Shown here: one piece after another, positions 1 to 6,710 of the stretch
How positions within the stretch are numbered: the first letter of the stretch is position 1
How the letters are laid out: each line of letters opens with the position of its first letter
Assembly: GCA_903930165.1 (NCBI GenBank)
Contig: CAIYXO010000933.1
Coordinates: forward strand, 1-9,109
DNA from: an uncultured Verrucomicrobiota bacterium
GTDB lineage: Bacteria; Verrucomicrobiota; Verrucomicrobiia; Limisphaerales; UBA9464
Direction: 5' to 3'
Length of the DNA: 9,109 nucleotides
The notes under the pieces: generated by a model
What the model was told of the DNA's origin: nothing
Seen by the model: only the letters and a program-made list of their open reading frames with translations
Databases searched by the model: none
Translations under genes and position numbers: made by a program

Positions 1-1567
1 CACCCGGTATAATGGGAATCGCCCGAAGGCTTGATTGACGGGTTGTCATCAAGTTGTCCTCGAAGCGAACACCCCGAGTGGAACCGTCCAATGTCAGGCA
101 CGCCATCGTGCCAAAAATGTGCGTACCGAGAACCATCTGCGGGTCGCTGATGGTGCGGAGATACTCAAGGGAGCCGGCCTGCATCTGGAGTCGATAGTCC
201 ATGTAGATCGGGAATGGCTGGTAGGTGTCCAACCGGAACAGGTTTCCCGAAATCCTGTGAAAATTGATCGAAACGGGTGATCCGAATCCGTGAGTCACCT
301 GCCGAACCCCAGTCCTGACGTCGAAGAATACGTTGTTGGTGATATCGGCTGAGAGGACTGCCGAGGTGTCGGCGTTGTACGCGCCGCTGGCACCGACGGT
401 GACATTGCCGGTGAAGGTTGATCCGACGCAGGAACCGGGGCCCGCCTGCCCAAACGCATAGGCGCCTCCTCGGATCTGATTGTTCCGGACCAGGGCAAAG
501 CGACGGGATACGTCGCCAAACAATCCGGCAGGGGGGTGGTGGTTGACGTATGCGGCCTCGAAGGGCGATTTGGGGTTGCGCGTACTGACGTTGAACATCA
601 CGGCTGTGTTGTAGCCGCCCCAAATGTTGGTAAAGCCATGAACCTCGCACCCCTCCACCAGCCAGGGACGCCCCTGCGGCAGTGGGGCTAAGGTCGGTTG
701 GGAGTAGTCGTGGGTCGGTTCCTGTCCGTCATCCACCGCCTGGACCATCAGTGGAAAGTTTTCCACGCCCGCCCGGTTGTCGAAGCGGCTATGGCAGATC
801 ATCCCGTGGGAGCCGTGGTCGCGGACAATCAGGTTCCGGAACCGCCCCCGGGCGGCGATCACGTGTGCGGCATAGATCTTGTAGGAGAGCGGGGAGTACA
901 GGCTTCCAAAGGCCCGTTGTGATCGCCAATTGCAGTCGAGGGTCAAGTTCTCGACCACCACCTTCCTCGCCTGACAGAGACGTCCGCCATTGATCGATGC
1001 AAAGGAAACGTAGTTGCGGGTGTCGGGTGTGATGTCCCCGATGGAGATCATTCCGGTCTCGGTGTATCCGTTGGGGCTGGCTCCCTCGTAGCGATCCACA
1101 GGGAACTCCAGGATCGTCTCGGAAGGGTGGCCACCCTCGCCCTGGATGTGGACGGCAAGGTTCCGGATGGTCCATGACGGACTTGGGGATCCGTCGCGAT
1201 GGGGGCGATGCTTCGAGCCTCCAATGCGAAGGACGACACCCGAGTGAATTCCAGGCGAGAAGTGGAGGACCAAGGTGGTCTCTCCCGCGGTGGGGAGTCC
1301 CTGCACCAGGGAAAGGAAGCCCGACTCGGTGAATCGGGTCGGAGCCTCCTTCAGTTCACCGGTCACAGCCAGCGAACCCGTGGGGCTGTAGTAGCGGTGG
1401 ACGACGTGCTCCCCGGTTGAGGCGACGGCCTCGATTGTCAGTATCGGCACGACCGCCAGGATCAGACCATTGACCCATGGTCTCAGGGCGATCAGGAAGG
1501 AAGTCTCATTGAGCCTTGATGGGAGCTCCTTACATGAGTTCAAAAGTAGGTGGAGTATCCGAGTCAT
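1..1567 (-). CDS. Exported right-handed parallel beta-helix protein (partial, runs off left edge)
   Basis: An uninterrupted frame of 522 codons on the minus strand from ATG at 1567 to the window edge; no stop is present, so the C-terminus is missing. A hydrophobic segment at about residues 33-49 (GLILAVVPILTIEAVA) looks like a signal peptide or anchor. From about residue 130 the protein shows the short Asn-, Gly- and Val-rich strands typical of pectate-lyase-like beta-helices: WTIRNLAVHIQG (132-143), VVVENLTLDCNW (203-214), FRNLIVRDHGSHG (243-255), WLVEGCEVHGFTNIWGGYNT (302-321) and ITNNVFFDV (409-417). Such proteins are usually secreted carbohydrate-binding or polysaccharide-cleaving enzymes, but I see no identifiable catalytic triad, so substrate and activity are unknown. 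The start is uncertain: no Shine-Dalgarno precedes ATG 1567, which gives an unusually long 30-residue stretch before the hydrophobic core. TTG at 1543 or CTG at 1485 would shorten it. The reading frame itself is secure, because sensible beta-helix sequence continues throughout without a break. Confidence 0.85.
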   Translation of the reverse strand, partial: MTRILHLLLNSCKELPSRLNETSFLIALRPWVNGLILAVVPILTIEAVASTGEHVVHRYYSPTGSLAVTGELKEAPTRFTESGFLSLVQGLPTAGETTLVLHFSPGIHSGVVLRIGGSKHRPHRDGSPSPSWTIRNLAVHIQGEGGHPSETILEFPVDRYEGASPNGYTETGMISIGDITPDTRNYVSFASINGGRLCQARKVVVENLTLDCNWRSQRAFGSLYSPLSYKIYAAHVIAARGRFRNLIVRDHGSHGMICHSRFDNRAGVENFPLMVQAVDDGQEPTHDYSQPTLAPLPQGRPWLVEGCEVHGFTNIWGGYNTAVMFNVSTRNPKSPFEAAYVNHHPPAGLFGDVSRRFALVRNNQIRGGAYAFGQAGPGSCVGSTFTGNVTVGASGAYNADTSAVLSADITNNVFFDVRTGVRQVTHGFGSPVSINFHRISGNLFRLDTYQPFPIYMDYRLQMQAGSLEYLRTISDPQMVLGTHIFGTMACLTLDGSTRGVRFEDNLMTTRQSSLRAIPIIPG

Positions 1568-1749
1568 AGGATACACGGATGTATTAAAAGGAACATTGAG
1601 GAGGGTATAGGTGTTGCTTGGGTTCCGATATAATGCGGGGACAAGAGACGGAATCCATGGGCGAGGTGCGCCCTCGACGGAAGGCGTCTGGTCGAAGGCC
1701 GCTCGATTCCCGTTCTTTGCTTTTTCCGGCGACTGTGGATGTTTGTGCC
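1568..1749. promoter_or_regulatory. Divergent intergenic region with AT-rich promoter block
   Basis: This stretch separates the minus-strand beta-helix gene from the plus-strand ABC transporter genes. Bases 1568-1640 are clearly richer in A and T than the rest of the window. It contains a perfect plus-strand TATAAT at 1629-1634 and a minus-strand TTTAAT at 1588-1583. Neither has a good -35 hexamer at normal spacing, so the assignment is tentative. Bases 1657-1749 are open in the ABC gene's frame but have only about 55% G or C at third codon positions and an Arg-rich translation, so they look like leader rather than coding sequence. Confidence 0.5.
1629..1634 (+). promoter_or_regulatory. Candidate -10 box (TATAAT) for the ABC transporter operon
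   Basis: A perfect consensus TATAAT on the plus strand in the AT-rich divergent region, upstream of the ABC genes. It predicts transcription starting near 1641 and a leader of about 110 bases before GTG 1750. No convincing -35 lies 16-18 bases upstream (the bases there read tatagg), and there is no TG extension directly before it. Chance occurrence cannot be excluded. Confidence 0.35.
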
Positions 1750-2673
1750 GTGTCCCACGCGGTGGAGCTCGAGTCGGTCAGCAAGCGGTATGGAGATTTC
1801 CGTGCCGTGGATGGCCTGTCTCTTTCGGTCCCCGAGGGCTGCATCTATGGGGTTCTTGGTCCCAATGGTGCCGGCAAGACCACGACGCTACGCATGATCC
1901 TCGGCGTGGTGGAGCCGACCTCAGGACGCGTCTCGGTGCTGGGTCAGGGGTCCGCCATGTCGGTCCGGGAGAGGGTCGGCTACCTGCCCGAGGAGAAGGG
2001 GTTGTACCGCAAGATGAAGGCATCCGCGGTCATCGCCTACTTCGCGACTCTGAAGGGCATGTCTCGGCGGCACGCCGAGCTGCGCGCGCACGAACTGCTG
2101 GATCGCCATGGTTTGGGGCTCTTCGCCGGGGTCAAGACGGAGGCGCTTTCCAAGGGCATGGGGCAGAAGGTCCAGGTGCTGGCCTCGATCGCCCACGATC
2201 CCGAGTTGGTGATCCTGGACGAGCCCTTCTCCGGGTTGGACCCGGTGAACCAGGGGGTTCTCGAGGAGATCGTTCGGGATCTGAAGGTTCGAGGCCGGAC
2301 CGTTCTGCTTTCGACGCATGTCATGGCGCATGCCGAACGTCTTTGCGATCGCGTCGTCATCATCTCGGGGGGGCGATCCCTCTTTGACGGCACGCTTGAG
2401 GAGGCCCGTCGCGTGGTGCCGGCGAAGGTGCGGATCCGGACCACCGACAGCCTGGAGGCCCTCCAGGATCTTCCTCTTCTGCGGGAACTGCGGTCATTGG
2501 GTGACGGCCGTTGGGAATTCGAGTTGGAGGAAGGTGCGGATCCCCAGGCGGTGTTGGAGGCGTGTTTTGCGAACCATGTTCGGCTGAGTCATTTCAGCGC
2601 AACGGAGGCCACCCTTCATGATGCCTTCGTCCGAATGGTGGGCCCCGCTGCGAGAGAGGCCAGCTACCGATGA
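1750..2673 (+). CDS. ABC transporter ATP-binding protein, NatA-like (COG4152 type)
   Basis: The ATPase subunit of an ABC-2-type exporter; it would bind the cytoplasmic face of the downstream permease and power it by ATP hydrolysis. From GTG 1750 it is 307 residues. Walker A is GPNGAGKT (37-44), the Q-loop region is GYLPEEKGLY (77-86), the ABC signature is the variant LSKGMGQKVQ (133-142), Walker B is LVILDEPFSGLDP (153-165), and the switch histidine is in LLSTH (H190). A C-terminal domain of about 85 residues (from about 223) resembles the DUF4162 domain that follows the ATPase in this group. Glutamate instead of glutamine in the Q-loop and LSKGM instead of LSGGQ are typical of NatA/YhaQ-like proteins. 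The start is uncertain: GTG 1735, ATG 1657 or TTG 1618 are in frame, but homology begins at VELESVSKRYG and third-position GC falls upstream of 1750. The stop overlaps the permease start by 4 bases, implying translational coupling. The substrate is unknown; Na+ efflux is known only for some relatives. Confidence 0.93.
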   Translation: MSHAVELESVSKRYGDFRAVDGLSLSVPEGCIYGVLGPNGAGKTTTLRMILGVVEPTSGRVSVLGQGSAMSVRERVGYLPEEKGLYRKMKASAVIAYFATLKGMSRRHAELRAHELLDRHGLGLFAGVKTEALSKGMGQKVQVLASIAHDPELVILDEPFSGLDPVNQGVLEEIVRDLKVRGRTVLLSTHVMAHAERLCDRVVIISGGRSLFDGTLEEARRVVPAKVRIRTTDSLEALQDLPLLRELRSLGDGRWEFELEEGADPQAVLEACFANHVRLSHFSATEATLHDAFVRMVGPAAREASYR

Positions 2674-4175
2674 GGAACGCCATCCTCATCGCATGGCGCG
2701 AGTTTGCCGAGAACGCCAAGACGCGCGGTTTCTGGTTCGGCATCCTGCTTTTTCCGATGATCTGGATCATCGGCGCCCAGGTGCCGGCCTTCTTGGCCAA
2801 GAAGGGGACCCCAACCCGGAATTTCGTCTTGGTGGACCGTACGGGCCGGATGGGTTCGGTGGTCGAAGCCGCCCTTGAACGGGACGAGCAGCGGCGTCAG
2901 GGCGAAGCGTTCCGCGAATGGGCCTCGGCGCGGATGTTGGCCGGAAGGTCGCTTCCAGCTTTCAAGGGTGAGTTCGATCTGGGGCGCGCGCTTGGGGAGG
3001 TCCGTCCGCTGCTTCGCACCAACGTCGGGAACTTCGAGGCCCCCAGTCCAAGGTTCCGGCGAGTCGGACCGCCGCCGGGAGTCTCCATCGAAGGCGACCT
3101 CAACGCCGTTGAAGGCGAGCTCCGTGGCTGGTTGCGGGAAGGGCGCTCCTATGTTCCAGCGGATGGCAGGGCCCCTGTCTCGCTTTTCGCCGCCGTGTTG
3201 ATCCTAGAAGGCAAGACGAGCAACGCCGCTCCTGTACTGAGGTTCTGGTCCGAGAACCAGGCGGACACGGCGTTGCGTGAGAAGATCGAGAACGCCCTTT
3301 CCACCGACTTCCGGCTCCGGGAATACGTTCGGTTGGGGATCGATTCGAAGGTGGTTTCCCGCGTTGAGAACGCCCGGGCCGAGGTGGTGAACCTGAGTCC
3401 GCGCAAGGCGGCGGGCGAAGAGCGCGTCGGTATCGCGGATCTGCTGCGCCAATGGGCGCCGAGCGCCTTCGTCTACCTCCTTTGGGTGGCTGTCTTCAGC
3501 ATCGCCCAGATGCTGCTGAACTCGGTCATCGAAGAGAAATCGAACCGCATCATCGAGGTTCTCTTGTCGTCGGTGACTCCTGTCGAGCTGATGGCGGGCA
3601 AGCTCTTGGGGATCGGGGCGGTGGGTCTGGTCATGGTCGGCTCGTGGATCGGAACCCTTTTCCTGGTCGGATTCTGGATGGCGGGATCCGCATCCGCCGC
3701 CGGAGCCGCTACGGGCGGGGCCAGCGGGCTTCCAATGGAGTTGATGACCCTGCTGGGCGATTCCTGGATCCTGCCCGCGTTCGCCCTCTACTTCCTCCTC
3801 GGCTACGTCCTCTACTCGGCGGTGATCTTGGCCATCGGCAGCACCTGCAACACGATCAAGGAGGCCCAGAACTACATGGGCGTGATCGTCCTGCTGATGA
3901 TGGTCCCGCTGGTGGCGATGACCTTCATTCCGCGCGACCCGAATGGCCCGATCGCGACCTTCCTATCCTGGATTCCGCCCTACACGCCGTTCGTGATGAT
4001 GAACCGGGTCACGGCCGGGCCGCCGATGCGGGACGTGCTGGGAACCCTGGTTCTGCTGGTAGCCTGCGATGTGCTGGCAATCTGGACCTGTGGCCGGATC
4101 TTCCGCAGCGCCGTGATGCGCACGGGGCAGCCGGCGTCCATGGCCCAGATGTGGCGCTGGGTGCGGGGACTTTGA
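2670..4175 (+). CDS. ABC transporter permease, NatB-like (ABC-2 family)
   Basis: The membrane subunit of the exporter whose ATPase is encoded just upstream. It has 501 residues. One transmembrane helix (about 23-42) is followed by a large extracytoplasmic domain (about 43-262) and then a cluster of about five helices (roughly 265-285, 312-336, 367-390, 402-420 and 455-478). The motifs EEKSNRIIEVLLSS (288-301), followed by TPVELMAGKLLGIG, and TIKEAQNYMG (395-404) are hallmarks of the COG1668/NatB permease group. ATG 2670 overlaps the ATPase stop as ATGA. A weak Shine-Dalgarno-like GAGAGG at 2654-2659 lies 10 bases upstream, inside the ATPase gene. NatB of Bacillus works in Na+ extrusion, but relatives export diverse compounds, so the substrate here cannot be named. 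The loop at 338-356 is unusually rich in Ala and Gly. Confidence 0.93.
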   Translation: MRNAILIAWREFAENAKTRGFWFGILLFPMIWIIGAQVPAFLAKKGTPTRNFVLVDRTGRMGSVVEAALERDEQRRQGEAFREWASARMLAGRSLPAFKGEFDLGRALGEVRPLLRTNVGNFEAPSPRFRRVGPPPGVSIEGDLNAVEGELRGWLREGRSYVPADGRAPVSLFAAVLILEGKTSNAAPVLRFWSENQADTALREKIENALSTDFRLREYVRLGIDSKVVSRVENARAEVVNLSPRKAAGEERVGIADLLRQWAPSAFVYLLWVAVFSIAQMLLNSVIEEKSNRIIEVLLSSVTPVELMAGKLLGIGAVGLVMVGSWIGTLFLVGFWMAGSASAAGAATGGASGLPMELMTLLGDSWILPAFALYFLLGYVLYSAVILAIGSTCNTIKEAQNYMGVIVLLMMVPLVAMTFIPRDPNGPIATFLSWIPPYTPFVMMNRVTAGPPMRDVLGTLVLLVACDVLAIWTCGRIFRSAVMRTGQPASMAQMWRWVRGL

Positions 4176-4238
4176 GGCGTCTCCTGCACACCGGGCTTGT
4201 TGCCGTCCTTGGTCCTGTGAGATTGGCGGCGTCTTCCC

Positions 4239-5204
4239 ATGAACTCCTTCACAGAACCGCATTCCCGCCGTCGTTGGGCCGTGCGAACCGTGGTCTCGGC
4301 CTTGGCCACAGCCGGGGGCGCAGCGACCCGTATCCAGGCGGTGGACGGCACCGCCGCACCGGTCCGATGGAAAGTCGCCATCGGACTGAACGGCTTCGAG
4401 TCGGGTGAACGGAAGTTCGGGAAGCGGTACCCGCTCTGGGAGATCCTCGCCTTCGCAGCGGACGGCGGGTTTGACGGCATCGAGCTGGTTTCAAGCTGGC
4501 CCCAAGGTGGGTACCCTTCATCTGACGACAAACGAGCGGTCGACGCGTTGAAACGGCTCCACGTCGCCTACGGCCAGCGGATCTTCTCGATCCAACTCGG
4601 AGCGGACGGTGCGTTCGACCCGGACGCCGAGGTGCGTCGACGTTGGGTCGCCGGTTTTGCTGAGAAGGCGCTTCTCGCATCCGCTCTCGGCTGCGCCCAT
4701 GTCGGACTTTGGCCTGGCGGTGGCCTGCGGGGGCAGACTTTGGAGCAGGCGCTTGAGCGGTTGGTCGGAAGTTTTCGGGAGGCGGACCGCATCGCGCGGG
4801 ACATCGGCGTGGTGGCGGGGTTTGAGATCGAGCCGCCGTTCGTCTTCAACACCGAGGATCACCAGCGCCGGATTCTCGAGGGGTCGGGCATGCGTTTCAT
4901 CTACGACCCGAGCCATTGTGACCTTTTCACCGGATCGAAGGGACATCCGCACGAGATGCTGTCGCGCCTGGGCGTGGACAAGGTGGCCTATGTGCACCTG
5001 ACCGACACTGACGGAACCTTGCGGGACGGCGGCACCTCGAAGCATGTCCCGGTGGGCACCGGCCATGCGGACATCGCGAGGAGCCTCGCCGTGTTGCGGG
5101 ACGGCGGCTACCGCGGCTGGATCATGGCTGACACCTGGGAGATGCCGGATCCCTATGAAGGTTGCCGTGCGGTTCGGGACGCCGTCCGGGCCTCGGGCCG
5201 CTGA
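4239..5204 (+). CDS. Tat-exported sugar phosphate isomerase/epimerase-like TIM-barrel protein
   Basis: A 321-residue member of the xylose-isomerase-like TIM-barrel (AP endonuclease 2) superfamily. Residues 9-29 form a twin-arginine signal (SRRRWAV followed by a small-residue hydrophobic stretch), so it is likely folded in the cytoplasm and exported to the periplasm. Barrel landmarks include WEILAFAADGGFDGIEL (67-83), FEIEPPFVFN (195-204, glutamate ligand), MRFIYDPSHCDLF (218-230, D223 and H226), VHLTDTDG (252-259, H253) and a late acidic residue in IMADTWEMPD (295-304). These match the usual divalent-metal and sugar-binding positions of the fold. The gene follows the permease after 62 bases in the same direction, so it may share its transcript. 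There is no clear Shine-Dalgarno before ATG 4239. Relatives isomerise or epimerise sugars or keto-sugars, but the substrate cannot be read from sequence. Many such Tat-signal paralogues occur in Planctomycetes and Verrucomicrobia. Confidence 0.88.
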   Translation: MNSFTEPHSRRRWAVRTVVSALATAGGAATRIQAVDGTAAPVRWKVAIGLNGFESGERKFGKRYPLWEILAFAADGGFDGIELVSSWPQGGYPSSDDKRAVDALKRLHVAYGQRIFSIQLGADGAFDPDAEVRRRWVAGFAEKALLASALGCAHVGLWPGGGLRGQTLEQALERLVGSFREADRIARDIGVVAGFEIEPPFVFNTEDHQRRILEGSGMRFIYDPSHCDLFTGSKGHPHEMLSRLGVDKVAYVHLTDTDGTLRDGGTSKHVPVGTGHADIARSLAVLRDGGYRGWIMADTWEMPDPYEGCRAVRDAVRASGR

Positions 5205-5214
5205 GCCCTGCACA

Positions 5215-5228
5215 GTCCGAAGCCGGAC
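5215..5228. repeat. Small inverted repeat after the TIM-barrel gene
   Basis: GTCCG at 5215-5219 pairs with CGGAC at 5224-5228 around the loop AAGC. It begins 11 bases after the stop of the TIM-barrel gene. A 5-bp stem without a T-tract is weak evidence for a terminator. It may only add to the larger hairpins that follow. Confidence 0.3.
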
Positions 5229-5240
5229 CGAAACGGATCC

Positions 5241-5276
5241 GGCGGAAGGGGCGGCTGAAGCCGCCGGCCTTCCGCC
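5241..5276. terminator. Long GC-rich inverted repeat between convergent genes, probable bidirectional terminator
   Basis: GGCGGAAGG (5241-5249) pairs with CCTTCCGCC (5268-5276), and inside it GGCGGC (5250-5255) pairs with GCCGCC (5260-5265) around a TGAA loop. Only an unpaired GG (5266-5267) interrupts the 15-bp stem. It lies between the 3' ends of the TIM-barrel gene and pgk, where a transcription stop working in both directions is expected. No run of T follows on either strand, so it is not a classical intrinsic terminator. It could act with Rho, protect the mRNA 3' end, or be a dispersed REP-like palindrome. Confidence 0.6.
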
Positions 5277-5288
5277 GGGGAGCGGGAC

Positions 5289-5310
5289 CTGGAGCCGGTC
5301 GAGGCTCCAG
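5289..5310 (-). terminator. Hairpin just after the pgk stop codon
   Basis: CTGGAGCC (5289-5296) pairs perfectly with GGCTCCAG (5303-5310) around a 6-base loop. On the minus strand the hairpin begins 7 bases after the pgk stop (5318-5320), where a terminator or 3'-end-stabilising structure for pgk would sit. No T-tract follows. Confidence 0.5.
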
Positions 5311-5317
5311 TCGGGGG

Positions 5318-6571
5318 CTACTTGTCGTCGAGCGCGGTGACGCCGGGGAGCGGAACGCCCTCGAGGAACTCGAGGCTCGCACCGCCGCCGGTGCTGGCGA
5401 ACGTGACCTTGTCGCCAAGGCCGGCCTTGTTGACCGCCTTCACGCTGTCGCCGCCGCCGATGATCGACTTCGCGCCGTTGTTCTGGGTGGCGGCCACGAC
5501 CGCAAGGGCGACCGCGGTGGTGCCCTCGGCGAAGCGCTTGTCCTCGAACATTCCCATGGGGCCGTTCCAGAGGATGGTCTTCGCTGAGGCGAGGACCTCG
5601 GCGTAGGTCTTGGCGGTCTCCGGTCCGATGTCGAAGCCCTCGCACTCGTCGGGGATGTCGCCGGTGTTGACGCGCGGATTGACGAATTCGAAGACCGGGC
5701 GCCCCTTCTTGTTGAGCTTCCCGGTGTCCTTGAGGTCGGCGATCACGGTGTCGGTCGGCAGGAGGAACTTCACGCCCTTGGCGGCGGCCTTCGACTCGGC
5801 GGCGAGTGCTGTTCCGGTGTGGTCCTTCTCGACGAGCGACTTCCCGGTCTTGCCGCCGTGGGCGAGCTTGAAGGTGTAGGCCATGGCGCCGCCGATGAGG
5901 ACGGTGTCGGCCTTCTCGAGCAGGCGGTCGATGACCTTGATCTTGTCGCTCACCTTGGCGCCGCCGAGGATGACGACGAAGGGGCGGGCCGGGTTCTCGA
6001 GTTCGTCGCCGAGGAACTTCAGTTCGCGTTCCATGAGAAGGCCGGCCGCGCAGGGGGAGCCCCAAGCGTGCAGGATGCGGGCGACGCCGCTGGTCGACGC
6101 GTGGGCGCGGTGTGCGGCGCCGAAGGCGTCATTGGCGTACACGTCGGCGAGGCGGGCCAAGCGGGCGGCGAAAACCGGGTCGTTTTCCTCCTCCTCCGCA
6201 TGGAAGCGGACGTTCTCGAGAAGAAGGACCTCGCCGTCCTTCAGGGCGTTGGCGGCAGCCTCGGCCTTCTCGCCGACGGTCTCGTCGACGAACGCCACGG
6301 GCCTGCCGAGCATCTCGCCCAGCTTCACCGCCACCGGGGCGAGACTCATGGAAGGCTCACGCTTGCCATCCGGACGGCCCAGGTGCGCGGCGAGGATGAC
6401 GCGTGCGCCCTTGGAGACCAGGAGGTTGAGCGTGGGAAGGGTCTCCTTGATGCGGGTGGTGTCATTGATCACCATCGCGCCGTCCTTCTCCTCCATCGGC
6501 ACGTTGTAGTCGACGCGCATGAGCACGCGTTTGCCGGTGACGTTCAGATCGCGGACTGAGAGTTTGGCCAT
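5318..6571 (-). CDS. pgk: Phosphoglycerate kinase
   Basis: Cytoplasmic glycolytic and gluconeogenic enzyme that transfers phosphate between 1,3-bisphosphoglycerate and ADP. The 417-residue frame is full length (bacterial PGKs are usually about 390-420). N-domain substrate residues are present: RVDYNVP (19-25, with D21 and N23), R40, HLGRP (63-67), R122 in ENVRFH and R155 in AAHRAH. Hinge and nucleotide-domain motifs follow: GGAKVSDKI (203-211), GGAMAYTF (227-234), WNGPMGMFE (335-343) and GGGDS (372-376) with STGGGASLEFLEG (393-405). The stretch at about 279-306 (ADLKDTGKL to TGDIP) is somewhat longer than in typical PGKs and Lys-rich, which I read as a surface loop. It stands alone here, with no gap or tpi gene beside it, and is convergent with the TIM-barrel gene and divergent from the flippase. 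No Shine-Dalgarno is visible before ATG 6571; the start fits the normal PGK N-terminus. Confidence 0.98.
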   Translation of the reverse strand: MAKLSVRDLNVTGKRVLMRVDYNVPMEEKDGAMVINDTTRIKETLPTLNLLVSKGARVILAAHLGRPDGKREPSMSLAPVAVKLGEMLGRPVAFVDETVGEKAEAAANALKDGEVLLLENVRFHAEEEENDPVFAARLARLADVYANDAFGAAHRAHASTSGVARILHAWGSPCAAGLLMERELKFLGDELENPARPFVVILGGAKVSDKIKVIDRLLEKADTVLIGGAMAYTFKLAHGGKTGKSLVEKDHTGTALAAESKAAAKGVKFLLPTDTVIADLKDTGKLNKKGRPVFEFVNPRVNTGDIPDECEGFDIGPETAKTYAEVLASAKTILWNGPMGMFEDKRFAEGTTAVALAVVAATQNNGAKSIIGGGDSVKAVNKAGLGDKVTFASTGGGASLEFLEGVPLPGVTALDDK

Positions 6572-6710
6572 ATTGGATGAAGTTTCGAGCCGTACCGTAT
6601 CGGCGCGGACGGGACCGGCAAAGGGATTTTGCCTCGGGTGGTCCGAGTCAAAGGCCGGCAGGTGGCGCAGTCATCGACACCGGCATTCCCGGCAGTTAAA
6701 TCTTCTCGCG
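6572..6710. promoter_or_regulatory. Divergent promoter region between pgk and the flippase gene
   Basis: A non-coding gap of 139 bases between two outward-facing genes. The plus-strand frame upstream of 6711 is open but overlaps pgk and reads Arg- and Ser-rich, so it is not coding. On the plus side there is a candidate promoter at 6674-6701. For pgk, a minus-strand TTGACT at 6651-6646 resembles a -35 box, but no good -10 sits at normal spacing. No Shine-Dalgarno is visible before either start. Confidence 0.5.
6674..6701 (+). promoter_or_regulatory. Candidate sigma70-like promoter for the flippase gene
   Basis: TCGACA at 6674-6679 (5 of 6 to TTGACA) and TTAAAT at 6696-6701 (4 of 6 to TATAAT) are separated by 16 bases. 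Transcription would begin near 6708, only about 3 bases before ATG 6711, predicting a leaderless or nearly leaderless mRNA. That fits the lack of a Shine-Dalgarno. Both boxes are imperfect and were found by eye. Confidence 0.35.

Noticed and set aside
8..13. Perfect TATAAT near the left edge on the plus strand
   Set aside because: It lies inside the minus-strand beta-helix gene, where it is explained by consecutive Ile codons, and no plus-strand gene follows it.
165..650. 161-codon minus-strand frame within the beta-helix gene
   Set aside because: Its translation is Arg-, Gln- and Pro-rich like a shadow frame. The frame at 1-1567 gives coherent beta-helix sequence over the same bases.
789..1175. 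128-codon minus-strand frame
   Set aside because: It is a shadow of the beta-helix gene in another frame, with no family resemblance.
1618..1749. 44-residue N-terminal extension of the ABC ATPase from TTG 1618
   Set aside because: The candidate -10 box lies inside it, third-position GC is low, and family similarity begins only near residue 4 of the GTG 1750 version. A start at ATG 1657 remains possible.
1611..2387. 258-codon plus-strand frame over the ABC ATPase gene
   Set aside because: Gly- and Arg-rich out-of-frame reading of the ATPase gene, which carries all the Walker and signature motifs in its own frame.
3452..4408. 318-codon plus-strand frame across the permease end and the TIM-barrel start
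   Set aside because: Arg- and Gly-rich reading in a different frame from both genes. It lacks the hydrophobic segments of the permease and has no family pattern.
4518..6065. 515-codon minus-strand frame spanning pgk, the gap and the TIM-barrel gene
   Set aside because: Length in a GC-rich genome is weak evidence. The translation is Arg- and Pro-rich and overlaps two well-identified genes.
5819..6559. 246-codon plus-strand frame antisense to pgk
   Set aside because: Explained by the codon pattern of pgk on the opposite strand; no recognisable domain.
6519..6710. 64-codon N-terminal extension of the flippase
   Set aside because: It would overlap the start of pgk and put an Arg/Ser-rich segment before the first helix. 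ATG 6711 gives a normal flippase N-terminus.
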